Shown here piece after piece: positions 1-9,723 of a DNA stretch of 64,000 nucleotides. The position numbers were made by a program, and so were the translations under genes. The stretch spans positions 8,127,877 through 8,191,876 of the forward strand of contig CM060850.1 of the NCBI GenBank assembly GCA_030737835.1, written 5' to 3'. The stretch's first letter is position 1. The number at the start of each line of letters is the position of its first letter. Below the pieces are notes generated by a model. The model did not search any database. It was not told where the DNA came from and was given only the letters and a program-made list of their open reading frames with translations. The DNA comes from Acorus gramineus (lineage: Eukaryota; Streptophyta; Magnoliopsida; Acorales; Acoraceae).

Positions 1-217
1 AAAAACGTAATAATAAATTTTTTGTTGTTTGGATAAAATGTAAATTTGATGACATTTGATTTATAAGAGGTGATGACAATTGATTTGAAAGTATGTTCCT
101 CTGTTCTTTTGTATTCAATAACCTAGAATAACTTAATTCCAGGAGTTAATTGAAATCTATATACCACTTTATATCAGTTATTTCTAACATATAGATTTTT
201 ATTTATTTCAATATTTT
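1..217. repeat. Dispersed repeat fragment shared with 50.7 kb
   Basis: AT-rich, no gene. Bases from about 40 to 190 resemble 50705-50880: both carry TTTATAAGAG followed by a GATGACA-TTGATTT block, then an AATTCCAGG-GTT block and a TATACC-CTTTAT-CAG-TTATT block in the same order. It is therefore a fragment of a repeat family present twice in this window. The copia element at 218 interrupts this sequence just after it. Confidence 0.5.
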
Positions 218-352
218 TGATAGAAACAGAGAATAAAATAATGGGAATCCTTGTATTCCACTTAGGGGTTAATCCCTTTATATACACAAATGTCTAGGAG
301 TTACACGTGTAATACACTACACACATTATAAGATAACACATATAATCTAACA
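218..352 (-). repeat. Copia 3' LTR
   Basis: 135-bp LTR that reads TG...CA in either orientation. Adjacent to the polypurine tract, so it is the downstream LTR of the minus-strand element. It differs from the other LTR at four positions, all transitions. Confidence 0.93.
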
Positions 353-366
353 GCCCTCCTCAAACT
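353..366 (-). other. Polypurine tract of the copia element
   Basis: On the minus strand this reads as a G/A-rich run (AGTTTGAGGAGGGC) directly abutting the 3' LTR, the expected site for priming plus-strand DNA synthesis. Confidence 0.8.
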
Positions 367-3300
367 CACGGTGGATCATACAAAGTGAGTTTGCGAAGAA
401 GAAACTGAAATCGAGGAACTGGATGTGACTTCGTAAAGAAATCAGCAAGCTGCTCAGCAGAGGAGATATGCGGAAGCGATAATGTCTCTGCAAGAAAGTG
501 CTGACGAACGAAGTGACAATCGATCTCAATGTGTTTGGTCCTCTCATGAAAGACCGGATTGCTAGCAATCTGAATAGCAGACCGGTTATCACAGTGAAGA
601 GGAGTAGGACCAGTCATAGTAACTCCTAGATCCACCAAGAGACGTCTGAGATGAACAATCTCCTTGGTGGTGATAGCCATGGCTCGATATTCAGCCTCAG
701 TGCTGGAAAGAGAAACAACCTTCTGTTTCTTGCTGCGCCAAGAGATGATAGAATCTCCAAGAAATATGCAGAAACCAGTGGTGGAGCGTCTAGTCGTCGG
801 GTCTCCATCAGTGTAAGCCCTGAGAACCAGAGTCGAAGAGGATGACAGATAGATCGATCTAGTGATAGTACCACGCAAATATCGAAGAATTCGCATAAGA
901 GCACCATAATGCACTGATCGAGGAGCCGAGACAAACTGACTAACAATACTGACGGCATGAGCAATGTCAGGTCTAGTGATGCAGAGATACACAAGCTGAC
1001 CCACGATCTGTCTGTATCGAGTAGGATCTGAGAGGAGCTCACCATCCGTAGGACGAAGCTTCACATTAAGCTCGAGAGGAGTATCCGCACTGCGGGTATC
1101 GGAGAGGACAGCACGCTCTAAAATGTCAGCTGTATACTTCTGTTGAGAAAGCAGAATCCCACGATCACTCTGTGCAATCTCGAGACCAAGGAAGTAGCGA
1201 AGAGTACCAAGATCTTTCATCTGAAACTGTCGACTGAGGTGATTCTTGACCCGAGTAATACCAGCGGAGTCATCGCCAGTTATAATCATGTCGTCAACAT
1301 ACAGAAGAAGGATTACCCGCCCCTGCGATGAGGATCGCACAAACATAGAGTGGTCCTGGTGGCTCTCAACAAAACCAGCTGTCAGAATAACACTGCGAAA
1401 ACGCTCAAACCAGGCACGAGGAGCTTGTTTCAGTCCGTATATAGCCCGCCGAAGACGACAAACATGCTGAGGAGGAGTGCTGAGACCTGGAGGTGGTTGC
1501 ATATAAACAACCTCAGATAAATCACCATGAAGAAAAGCATTCTTCACGTCCATCTGAAAGAGAGGCCAGCGACGAACAGCAGCAACAGCGAGAAGGGTGC
1601 GAACAGTAGTCATCTGAGCAACAGGAGCAAAGGTCTCCTCATAGTCAATGCCATACTCCTGAGTGAAACCTCTGGCAACAAGACGAGCCTTATGTCGTTC
1701 AATGGAACCATCAGGGCGATGCTTGATCTTGAAAATCCACTTGCAGCTGATAGGGGTAACACCATCCGGAAGGGGAACAACATCCCAGGTTTGTGTCTGC
1801 TCAAACGCCTGAAACTCCTCAGCCATGGCCTGCTGCCACTCAGGGTACTCGACTGCCTCTCGATAAGATCGGGGCTCACGATGGGCATGTATAGCGGTGA
1901 GATAGGCCTGAAATTCTGGAGAATAGGTACTCACTGATGCAAAGCCAAATCGGTCAAGTGGTCCAGAGTCAAAACTGAAACGATCAGGTGGATGACGTTC
2001 ACGCTGAGGGTAGCGAGTCAAGGGACGAGGATCCACATCAGAGGGAGGTGTGTTAGCCGTGGAAGACGGAGTACCAGCGGAGTCATCTGCGGAAGGAGGA
2101 AGAGGAGACACAATAGGAGGAGAACAGGGAAGACCATGGGAGTCAGCAGTGGGAATGCCAAGATGAGACTCAGGGAGAACAGAACCAGGAGTGGGCTCAA
2201 GCAGAACAGACGGCCCGAGAAGAGGTAGAGACTCAATAGGAGAGGCCTGAACAGGAGAAGGCACCGGAGGAGAGGAGGCAGTGGGTGTAGAAGAAAAATA
2301 GGGAACATCTTCGACAAATGACACATGACGAGCTATCCAAAAACGATCTCCAATAGGATCGTAGCAGCGATATCCCTTGTGTTCAAAACTAATCCCCAAG
2401 AATACACACTTAACTGACCGAGCGGCCAACTTAGTGCGTTGATGAGGAGGGAGAAGCACGAAACAAGTACATCCAAAAGTGCGAAGTCTACTATAATCAG
2501 GTTTGGAAGAGTAAAGGCGCTCATGAGGAGTCATACCGGAGAGGACAGAAGAGGGAGTGATATTGATAAGATGAACAGATAGAAGAGCAGCCTCAGCCCA
2601 GTATGTGCTGGGGACTGAAGAAAGTAAGAGGGAACGAGCGGTCTCAAGAATATGGCGATGTTTTCTTTCAGCAACACCATTCTGCTCATGAGTATAAGGG
2701 CATGATTGCTGAAAGAGAGTGCCATGAGATTGAAGAAGAGAACGCATCGTGGAAGAATATATTCTCGAGCACAATCAGACCTAAAGATTTTGATACGAGT
2801 CTGAAACTGGGTGTGAATCATAGTGGTAAAGACCTCATATATCTTTGGGACCTCAGATCGATGACGCAATAAATAAATCCAAGTAAAGCGAGAATAGTCA
2901 TCAATAAAACTGATATAATACGAAAAACCACTCTTAGACGTGATATGAGAAGGACCCCAGATATCAGAATCAAATGGAATAGAGGACTGATGATTACTAG
3001 AATGGAATGGAGTAGCAACAGGTTTGGCTAATTTACAGCCCTCACAAACAGAAAGAGGAGAGAAAGAAACATGACCTAAATCACCAGACTTAATAAGGTC
3101 TTTAAGACGAGATTCAGAAACATGGCCTAACCTCTTGTGCCACAAGTCAGTATCAGAGGTGACAGTGCCGCAGAAAACTGAGGGATCAGGTACAGGAAGA
3201 TAAAGATACTCCACATAATACAGTCCGCCAATCCGACGACCAACACCAATCCTCTGCCCTGAACGTGGATCCTGCACAGAACACCCAGAAGAGGTAAAGG

Positions 3301-3892
3301 TAATGGTGAATCCAGAATCACACAATCTACTAATAGACACAAGATTCATGCAAAGCTTAGGAGCATGCAAAACAAATGGTAGTGAAAGGCGGCCAGTAGG
3401 GTGGGATGTAGTGGTGATCGATCCACACTGCATGATGACTAAAGGAGAGCCATTAGCAGTATGAATCGAAGGGAGGTGTGAGGGTGCAGGTGAGCATGCA
3501 GTGAGGATAGAACTATCAAGAGTCATATGATGTGAGGCACCCGAATCAAAAATCCAATAAGCAGGAGTACCCATAGTAGAAGACAAGGCAAAGGGAGTAG
3601 AAGCACCAGAAAGTGACTGCTGCAGAATCAGGTGGTCTAGGCGCTGACTGATCTGGACAAGCATATCCGAGTGTGACTGAATGGAGACAATCGAAGTAGC
3701 AGTCGCAGCGGCAACAGGAGGAAGATGATGTCCTCGGCCTTTCGGTTGATAATGTTGCTTAGAAGGTCGTTGTCTTTTTGTAGCAGGAGCGGCCCCCAAG
3801 ATGCCCTCATAGAGAAATGACGAGGTAGACTGACGAGATACCTTCGAAGCCGTCGGTGTCGGAAGAGCAGGGTTGCCGTTGGTTTCTGACAT
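366..3892 (-). pseudogene. Copia pol: protease, integrase, RT, RNase H; frameshifted, gag core missing
   Basis: Two overlapping minus-strand frames make one broken polyprotein. Frame 1 (3892 down to 2531) has an aspartic protease motif (FDSGASHHM), a GAG-pre-integrase zinc-binding motif (LWHKRLGH) and the integrase core start (FIDDYSRFTWIYLL). Frame 2 (2774 down to 366) continues integrase (EQNGVAERKHRHILE), then reverse transcriptase with the YVDD box and RNase H ending in TEAEYRA. The frames change near 2756-2762, where a TATA stretch looks like a 2-nt AT duplication. The reading frame starts with a gag-like short N-terminus but passes almost at once to a linker and protease. No capsid core or CCHC zinc knuckle is present, suggesting an internal gag deletion. 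Start 3892 is the first in-frame Met. Confidence 0.9.
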
Positions 3893-4019
3893 TGTGCAGA
3901 ACCACTCGGATGAGGATCAGAAGCAGACGAGGACGTAGAGCACAAAAAATCGAGCAAAATGGACTCCTGGATCACCTTAATCGGACTTCCAGAGAGGAAG
4001 TTATGACCGATTTAGTGAT

Positions 4020-4790
4020 TTGAAGTCTCAAGGAGGCGGCAAAGGGCGGCCGGTGGCGGCGCGGCAGAGGGCGGCAGGAGGCGGCAGAGGGCGGCAGGGG
4101 CGGCGACGGCGGCGGCAGAGGGCGGCCGGCGGCGGCACGGCCGGAGGCGGCCGGTGCGGGCAGAGGGCGGCCGGAGGCGCAAGAGGGCGGCAGGTGGCGG
4201 TCGGAGGTGTCCCGGGCCGGGTTCGCGGATCCGGGTTGCTGGGTCGGGTTCGCGGATCCGGGTCGGATGCTGGGAGGACCCGGGTTCGCGGATCCGGGTC
4301 GGATGCTGGGAGGACTCGGGTCGGACGCTAGGAGTGCCCGGGTCGGATGCTGGGAGTGCTCGGGTTGGGTGCCGGGTCGGGCGCGCGAGATGATCCGGAA
4401 CGCTCGATACAGGCTGGCAGGAGCAGTCCCAGCAGATCACGGGAAATCCGGGCAGATCTGTCGAGCGCGAAAGATCCCGAGTAATCCGGGCAGATTCTGC
4501 GCGGCAGGGCGTGGCGCGGCAGGGCACAGCAGGGCGGGCGGCAGGGCACCGGGCGGGCGGCAGGGCACGGCGCGGCGCATCAGGGCACGGCGCGGCAGGG
4601 CTGGGCGCGGCAGGGCGCGCGGGTAGCGGCAGCCGCAGCTGCAGCGGCAGGGGCGGTGACGGCGACGGCAGGGGCACGACGGCGGCGGCGACGGCAAGGG
4701 CACGACGACGGCGGCGACGGCAAGGGCACGACGACGACGGCGACGGCAAGGGCACGACGACGGCGAAGGATTCCAAAAAAAAAAAAAAAA
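4020..4790. repeat. GC-rich minisatellite leader of the copia element
   Basis: About 770 bp of extremely GC-rich DNA between the primer-binding site and the pol frame, in an otherwise AT-rich window. It contains several tandem arrays: GGCGGC-type repeats (4030-4200), a repeat of roughly 35 bp containing GGTTCGCGGATCCGGGTCGG (4210-4345), GGCAGGGC-type repeats (4500-4620), and a 20-25-bp repeat around GACGGCAAGGGCACGACG (4650-4765). Long open frames exist on both strands but are Arg/Pro/Ala/Gly-rich by composition and match no gag. An oligo-A run at 4776-4790 closes it. Confidence 0.85.
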
Positions 4791-4811
4791 ACTAGGGTTT
4801 TTTAATTTCTA

Positions 4812-4823
4812 GCTCTGATACCA
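4812..4823 (-). other. Primer-binding site for initiator tRNA-Met
   Basis: The minus strand reads TGGTATCAGAGC, the complement of the 3' end of plant initiator tRNA-Met, immediately next to the 5' LTR at 4824. This is the usual copia primer. Confidence 0.93.
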
Positions 4824-4958
4824 TGATAGAAACAGAGAATAAAATAATGGGAATCCTTGTATTCCACTTAGGGGTTAATCCCTTTATATATACAAATGTC
4901 TAAGAGTTACACGTGTAATACACTACACATATTATAAGATAACACATATAATCTAATA
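4824..4958 (-). repeat. Copia 5' LTR
   Basis: 135-bp partner of 218-352. Its outer end reads TA instead of CA, one of the four transition differences, which still leaves an exact ATTTT target duplication at 4959-4963. Confidence 0.93.
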
Positions 4959-4963
4959 ATTTT

Positions 4964-7419
4964 AAACACCCATTTTTAGACTATTTCAATTATTTTCAAT
5001 TTATTATGGGCCTTTTCTTGAACAATAGGGGGGTGGGGGGCGCAAATGTTTTTAAGAATGGTTGAACCTTCAAACTGTCTTTATTTTCAAAACTGGTGGG
5101 ACAAAGATGACTTAAAATGTAAAAATCAGCCGCAGATCAATTGAACTGATCGGTTCTTAAACTATATGAAAATCAATGTCAAAAGTGAAAATTCAAAAGG
5201 GATTTTAGTATTTGTGGTTTTGTATTTCATTTTAAAATTATAGGGCAATTCCATTGGGTATGTCCTTTTACCAAAACAAAAAAAAAGTTGTGTTATTTTA
5301 TTAATTTATGTTCTAATTTGAATGAGATATAAAAATATATCAAATCACAAATCATTTGAAGTAATATATAAATTTATAAATTTTATATAATATAAAAACA
5401 CGCTATTATATGCTTTTGTGATATTATATTAAGACTTGAAAATATTAAGAATTAAGAATTGATGATTCTAGAAATCTTTTTAATTTTACATATTCTTATA
5501 AATTTATTTAATTATGCATCAATTAAATATATTTATTATGTTAAAATGTGTCATGATTTAATTCTAATTAATTAACCCAATGGCTGAAACAATTATCCTT
5601 ATCCAATTGTTTTTTTTTTTTTTTCAAATTGAAGGTAGACATTCTACCACGATTTCATTAATGAAAATGTCAAAGTACAACTTTGAATAAAGAATAAAAC
5701 CAAGTTCATAGATAGAAAGCAAAACAAGAGATAAAAAGAGCGGAGAAGAGGGGGAGGAGGGGACCGAGCACAAAGGAGGGTAGAAGAGCTATCTGCCCTT
5801 ATAGTAAGCTTGTTGATAGTATGAGCTTATTGATATGAGATGGTCAAGCTTTGGAAGAGCTCTTGGAAACATATACAATTTATTTATTAATAGTTGTGAT
5901 TTTTACTTCTTTATATTTTATCATCATTTTTGAAGCTCCCGCCATTAAAAACTGTACTCTCACCATGCGAGGAAGAAATTGAAACCTTGAAAGTAATTGA
6001 CTAAAACAGAGAAAATATGAAGATGTGTTAGAAAATATTTAGGTAGCATATGAAATAAAAAAAATTTATAGTTCTTAAGCTCATTGTAGGCCTCGAATTT
6101 GGACTCATTTTCAATAATAATTTTTTATAAAAGCCTCTCAAACAATTTTTTCATAAAAATTATTTTATTACTTAAAAATTAAAAAAACAAAAAATGTAAG
6201 CTATAGTCTAAAAATTTGATTACAATAACCAATTATTGCAGAAGCAGAATATATTTGACAATTGATTATGTATAAGCGGGCTGGGCATTAGTGGATGGAG
6301 TTTTTGCATGCAATTTTTTTTTGAATAGCACCAACATCAGTACATCTAATTAATAAACTCATAAATATGCAGTGCATGTTTTAAATTATTTCTTGAGAAT
6401 CTAAATTACTCATTAATGAAAGTATAAAGTCATATGAACTTGCATGAATAAAATAGACACACTATCAATTAAATAAGCCGCATACCAACTTGTATGTTAA
6501 TCTTCTTCAACCATGGCAGCACACTTGATTCGGAAATAAACATAAAATGTAATTAGATGAAGATCTTTTGGCAAGGCTAAGCAGCGCACACCATTGTAAT
6601 TAATGCAAGACAATGTTGTTCATAAAAATGAACTAATTCAGATTTGATAGCTGCCTGTGCCTTGATATAAATATTAGTTTTGTGAGAAATGTTGTTTGGT
6701 GCGCATTTTAATGATTAATTGATATCAAATGAAATAATATAGAAATAGCTATTCACACACCAAGACACACGTGCCATGATGTCATAATAATCCAATTTAA
6801 AATTAACCAAATCAGATTTGATAGATATGGATCACTGTGCAAGGCTCAACGTAAAATAATAACTTTGAAAAGCAACTTTTGAACGTGAGAACTGACTTTT
6901 TTTTTATTGTTTCACCACTCTCATTTAAGATGAAATTAAAGAAGCTTCGTTTATCATATGATGTTTGATATAATCAAATATAACAGGGACAGATATTTTG
7001 ATTTACTTCGTTTATATTTGTATTTTGGGTTTCGGTTCTTATTAAATATATGGCTTAAGTCTACCGTTCCCATAGAAAAGAGCAGATATTAATGTCTTTC
7101 ACTCTTTTTTTTTTTTTTTGTGTATTTGAATATTGACAAGAAGAGACATTTTCCTGACTTCAAATTTATTATCGATGTAATCAATCTTATAGAGGGTTTG
7201 ATGTATCTTGATTAAAAATAAAAAAAAAATTCATTTTTTAAAAATAATGCACTAGCATATTTTAGTATATATTTTTCATTTTTCATAACATTATGTAATT
7301 TATTAAATGAATATGTGTGTGTATATATATATATATATTTAAAAACTAATAAACAGTGACAGAGCAACACACAAGAATAGAGATTGGTTTAATCTTCCCA
7401 AAATATTGTTTATATTCGC
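4964..7419. other. AT-rich intergenic DNA, no gene seen
   Basis: No credible reading frame on either strand. The only structured part is a possible retroposon tail near 5610-5760. The rest is oligo-A/T tracts and TA microsatellite at 7320-7340. Confidence 0.7.
5610..5760 (-). mobile_element. Possible 5'-truncated LINE 3' end
   Basis: A run of about 15 T is followed by GAAGGTAGACATTCTACCACG and TTTCATTAATGAAAA. Read on the minus strand this gives a non-coding tail ending in poly(A), the layout of plant L1 3' ends. No target duplication could be fixed, so this is tentative. Confidence 0.3.
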
Positions 7420-8172
7420 ATGTTTCTCACATCCAATATGATCTTCAATGATCCTACTAACTTCAAAAAAAAAAACACTCAAAGGAGAAACACAATGCAT
7501 TACACTGTCACACCTCCCACTCCCCAGGTCACTCCACTCCATGAATATAAAAAGAACAAGAAAACAAAACCTCCCCAGCTCCCATCCCCTCCCCCCCATG
7601 TACCTTTTCAATCACAAATGCATTTTCATATTTTTTGTTAACTCTTTTCACTCACTGTAATGATATATATATCTTATTTTTTTTTTTTTTTACTATAAAT
7701 AATATATATATCATTCAACTTCTTTGAAGTGTGTATTTCATTTGTTTTATAAAAATATATACATCATTAGATAAGATATATGATTTTAAAAAATAAAAAT
7801 ATTAGAGAACTACATTTTCGATTATAAAATAAAATAAATATAACGTTTGAATATTGAAATAAATGTGAAAGAGCTGAGCGAGGAGTCAAAATATTGTTAC
7901 ATTCACATGCATGTTCTTACAAACAATGGGATCTTCAGCAATCCTCGTAAATAAAATCAATGAGAAATGATACAATGTATAACATTGTTACAACTTTCAT
8001 TCTCAATGTTTTTGTGAATCGAACTTTATGGAAGTCGACTAGCAACCCGTCTACCTAAAGGAGGTAAGGGGTCAAACCCCTTGGGGGCGCTAATCTTAAA
8101 AAAAAAATTCACATGTTTTTTACATACAATAAAAATACAATGCACAACATTGTTACACCTCCAACTCCCCAT
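7420..8172. repeat. Three diverged copies of a segment including the DUF868 3' end
   Basis: Similar blocks occur at about 7410-7520, 7905-8005 and 8110-8175. Each has CATGTT-T-ACA, then ACAATG-AT-ACA-TGT-ACA and, in the first and third copies, ACACCTCC-ACTCCCCA-GTCACTCCACTC. The third copy runs into the 3' end of the DUF868 coding sequence (stop at 8174-8176), so the first copy carries a duplicate of the gene's tail and 3' flank, including a CCTCCCC-rich stretch (7560-7600). The intervening sequence is AT-rich with no gene. Confidence 0.6.
8030..8109 (+). mobile_element. SINE-like fragment
   Basis: Contains GGGGTCAAACCCC, close to a pol III box B, then a short unique 3' end (GGGGGCGCTAATCTT) and an oligo-A run of about 10. 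It lies between two copies of the local repeat. The box A half is not clear, so it may be truncated. Confidence 0.4.
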
Positions 8173-8173
8173 G

Positions 8174-9723
8174 TCACTCCACTCTCCATGCATACAAAAA
8201 GAAACAAAAACCCCCCAACCCCAACCCCACCCCGAACCCCCCATTCCCTCCTCCCCCCTCCTCCCCTTCCTCCTCCCTCTCCTTCCCCTCCTCTGCTGCC
8301 CCCGTCCTAAATATAAACAAAGCCTGCCCACCCCCTCCTCCTCCTCCTCCACCTGCCGCCGCCCCCCCAAAAACCCAATCATGCGCATCCCACAACACCT
8401 CCACCGGCGCATCATCCACCACCACCCTCTTATTCCCTCTAAACTTCCAATTCAAGTTATCAACATGCACCAAAACCTTCCCATCCACGCTGATCCACAT
8501 CTCCGGCTCTCTTGCGCCACCCGATATCGAAATTGAATTCTCAATCACCACCTTGTGTTCTCTGCCCCTCTCTTTGAACCTCGCGCGAGCAGTGATGAAA
8601 CACTTCTTACCCGTCACGTTCTCTCTCTTACACACCAAGACCGCGTCTGTTAGAGAGGGCCGAGACTTGGTCCTCTTGTAGGCCTCCTTCTTCTTATCCC
8701 CCAATAAAAGTACCACCTCCTCGTCGGAGACGACCGCCACGTAGTAGTCCTCGGCAGGTTCTGGCCCGTTTGAGAACTTCACTGACCGAAGGTCCCAAAA
8801 CACTTCGACGCGCCTCTTGTCATCGTCGATCTCCAGCGATTTGAGGCCTTTTGGTACAAGTCCGGATAGGTGTGTTAAAATAAAATTCTAATAAATGAGA
8901 GAAGTACAGAGCAAAACTAAAGCTTTTATTGCTAAACAAAAGCTAAAGATAAAAGTCAAATGGATTTGAAGAGCCTCAACTGACTTACAAAATAATTAAT
9001 TTAGGGAAACTAGAAAATGTGTATCTCTATCCACCTTCTATATAATTTTCTAGATTTCAGATCCAAGTAGGTCTGAGTTTGGTCAGTATCATCGATACCC
9101 AATAGGATAGTGATACATGTATTTTAAAATTAAATGTGCAGTTTGATTAGTAGATTGTACATGTAGTGTTGGCGTCCAAGTATTAAGTACATGTGATTCC
9201 TGTTGAATACCGATGGTAATGATCAAGCCAAAGTCTGACTAGATCCAAATTGAATATTCTAACCAAAATAAATTTCTTTTTCATAAAATAATATTCTAGC
9301 CGTAACAAATCCTAACCAACTTGTTTTCAAACTAAAATATATTAACTAATTTGCATCACCTTTCTTTGTCCAGAATGGCCACGGCTTCAGGTCCACCTTG
9401 CACATGGAGAAGGTGGTGGTGGTGGTGCTGTTTTGGTGGTGGTGGTTGTCAATGGACATGGAGAAGGAGTGGTTGATGAGGTTCTTGGACCACGTCACGG
9501 TCACGTTGCGGGTCGAGCCTGCGATGTGGGTTCGATAGATTGAGACGACGGACCATTGGCCAGATTTGTTCGTGGTGGCTGGGTGGTCTTCAGAAGTGGT
9601 GGTGGTGGTGGTGATTTTCTCGGTAGAGGAGCGCATCTGCTTCCCCACCGAGTCATCCATTGGATTGGTTTTACAAATTGGAGGGATCGAAGAGCGGTGC
9701 AGCAGTTTGACAAGACTTGACAT
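8174..9723 (-). CDS. DUF868 family protein, two exons
   Basis: Minus-strand exons 9723-9360 and 8847-8174 are joined over a 512-bp GT-AG intron (donor AAAG/GTGATG, acceptor CCAAAAG/GC, phase 1), giving 345 residues. The junction reconstitutes the conserved KVDLKPWPFW-KKG...VFWDLR region that neither exon has alone, which fixes the splice sites. Downstream are YYVAVVSDEEVVLLLGD, EAYKRT, PEMWISVDG, WKFRGN and VLWDAHDW, all DUF868 hallmarks. The family is plant-specific with no established biochemical activity. The N-terminus (residues 1-60) is variable and Thr-rich. The C-terminus is a long Gly/Glu-rich tail after FIFRTG, beyond the usual family end, encoded by low-complexity CCTCC repeats. The start is the first Met in the frame, and a 5' UTR intron is possible. 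A G-box (ACACGTGG) lies at about 10106. Confidence 0.85.
9072..9239. mobile_element. Inverted-repeat element inside the DUF868 intron
   Basis: The left arm TCTGAGTTTGGTCAGTATCATCGATACCC is the imperfect reverse complement of the right arm ending CGATGGTAATGATCAAGCCAAAGTCTGA, with about 60 bp between. It resembles the inverted-repeat element at 56.95-57.2 kb, which also has a TTTGGTCAGTATC arm. This is a MITE-type insertion that makes up about a third of the intron. Confidence 0.5.

Larger units (their letters stand above)
218..4958 (-). mobile_element. Ty1/copia LTR retrotransposon, complete but defective
   Basis: The 4,741-bp element lies on the minus strand. It is bounded by two 135-bp LTRs (218-352 and 4824-4958) and by an exact 5-bp target duplication, ATTTT, at 213-217 and 4959-4963. 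A primer-binding site matching initiator tRNA-Met is at 4812-4823 and a polypurine tract at 353-366. The coding order protease, integrase, reverse transcriptase, RNase H identifies the copia superfamily. Very short LTRs and small size fit the Ale/Retrofit-like lineages, but lineage is inference. The LTRs differ at 4 of 135 sites, so insertion was fairly recent. No gag core is visible and integrase is frameshifted, so the copy is not autonomous. Confidence 0.95.

Noticed and set aside
4020-4790. CRISPR-like direct repeats
   Set aside because: Repeats are contiguous or irregular minisatellites without unique spacers, inside a plant retrotransposon.
4012-4795. Long open frames on both strands in the GC-rich leader (up to 254 codons)
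   Set aside because: They are a by-product of high GC and tandem repeats: Arg/Pro/Ala/Gly-only composition, present in several frames at once, and no gag or other family motif.
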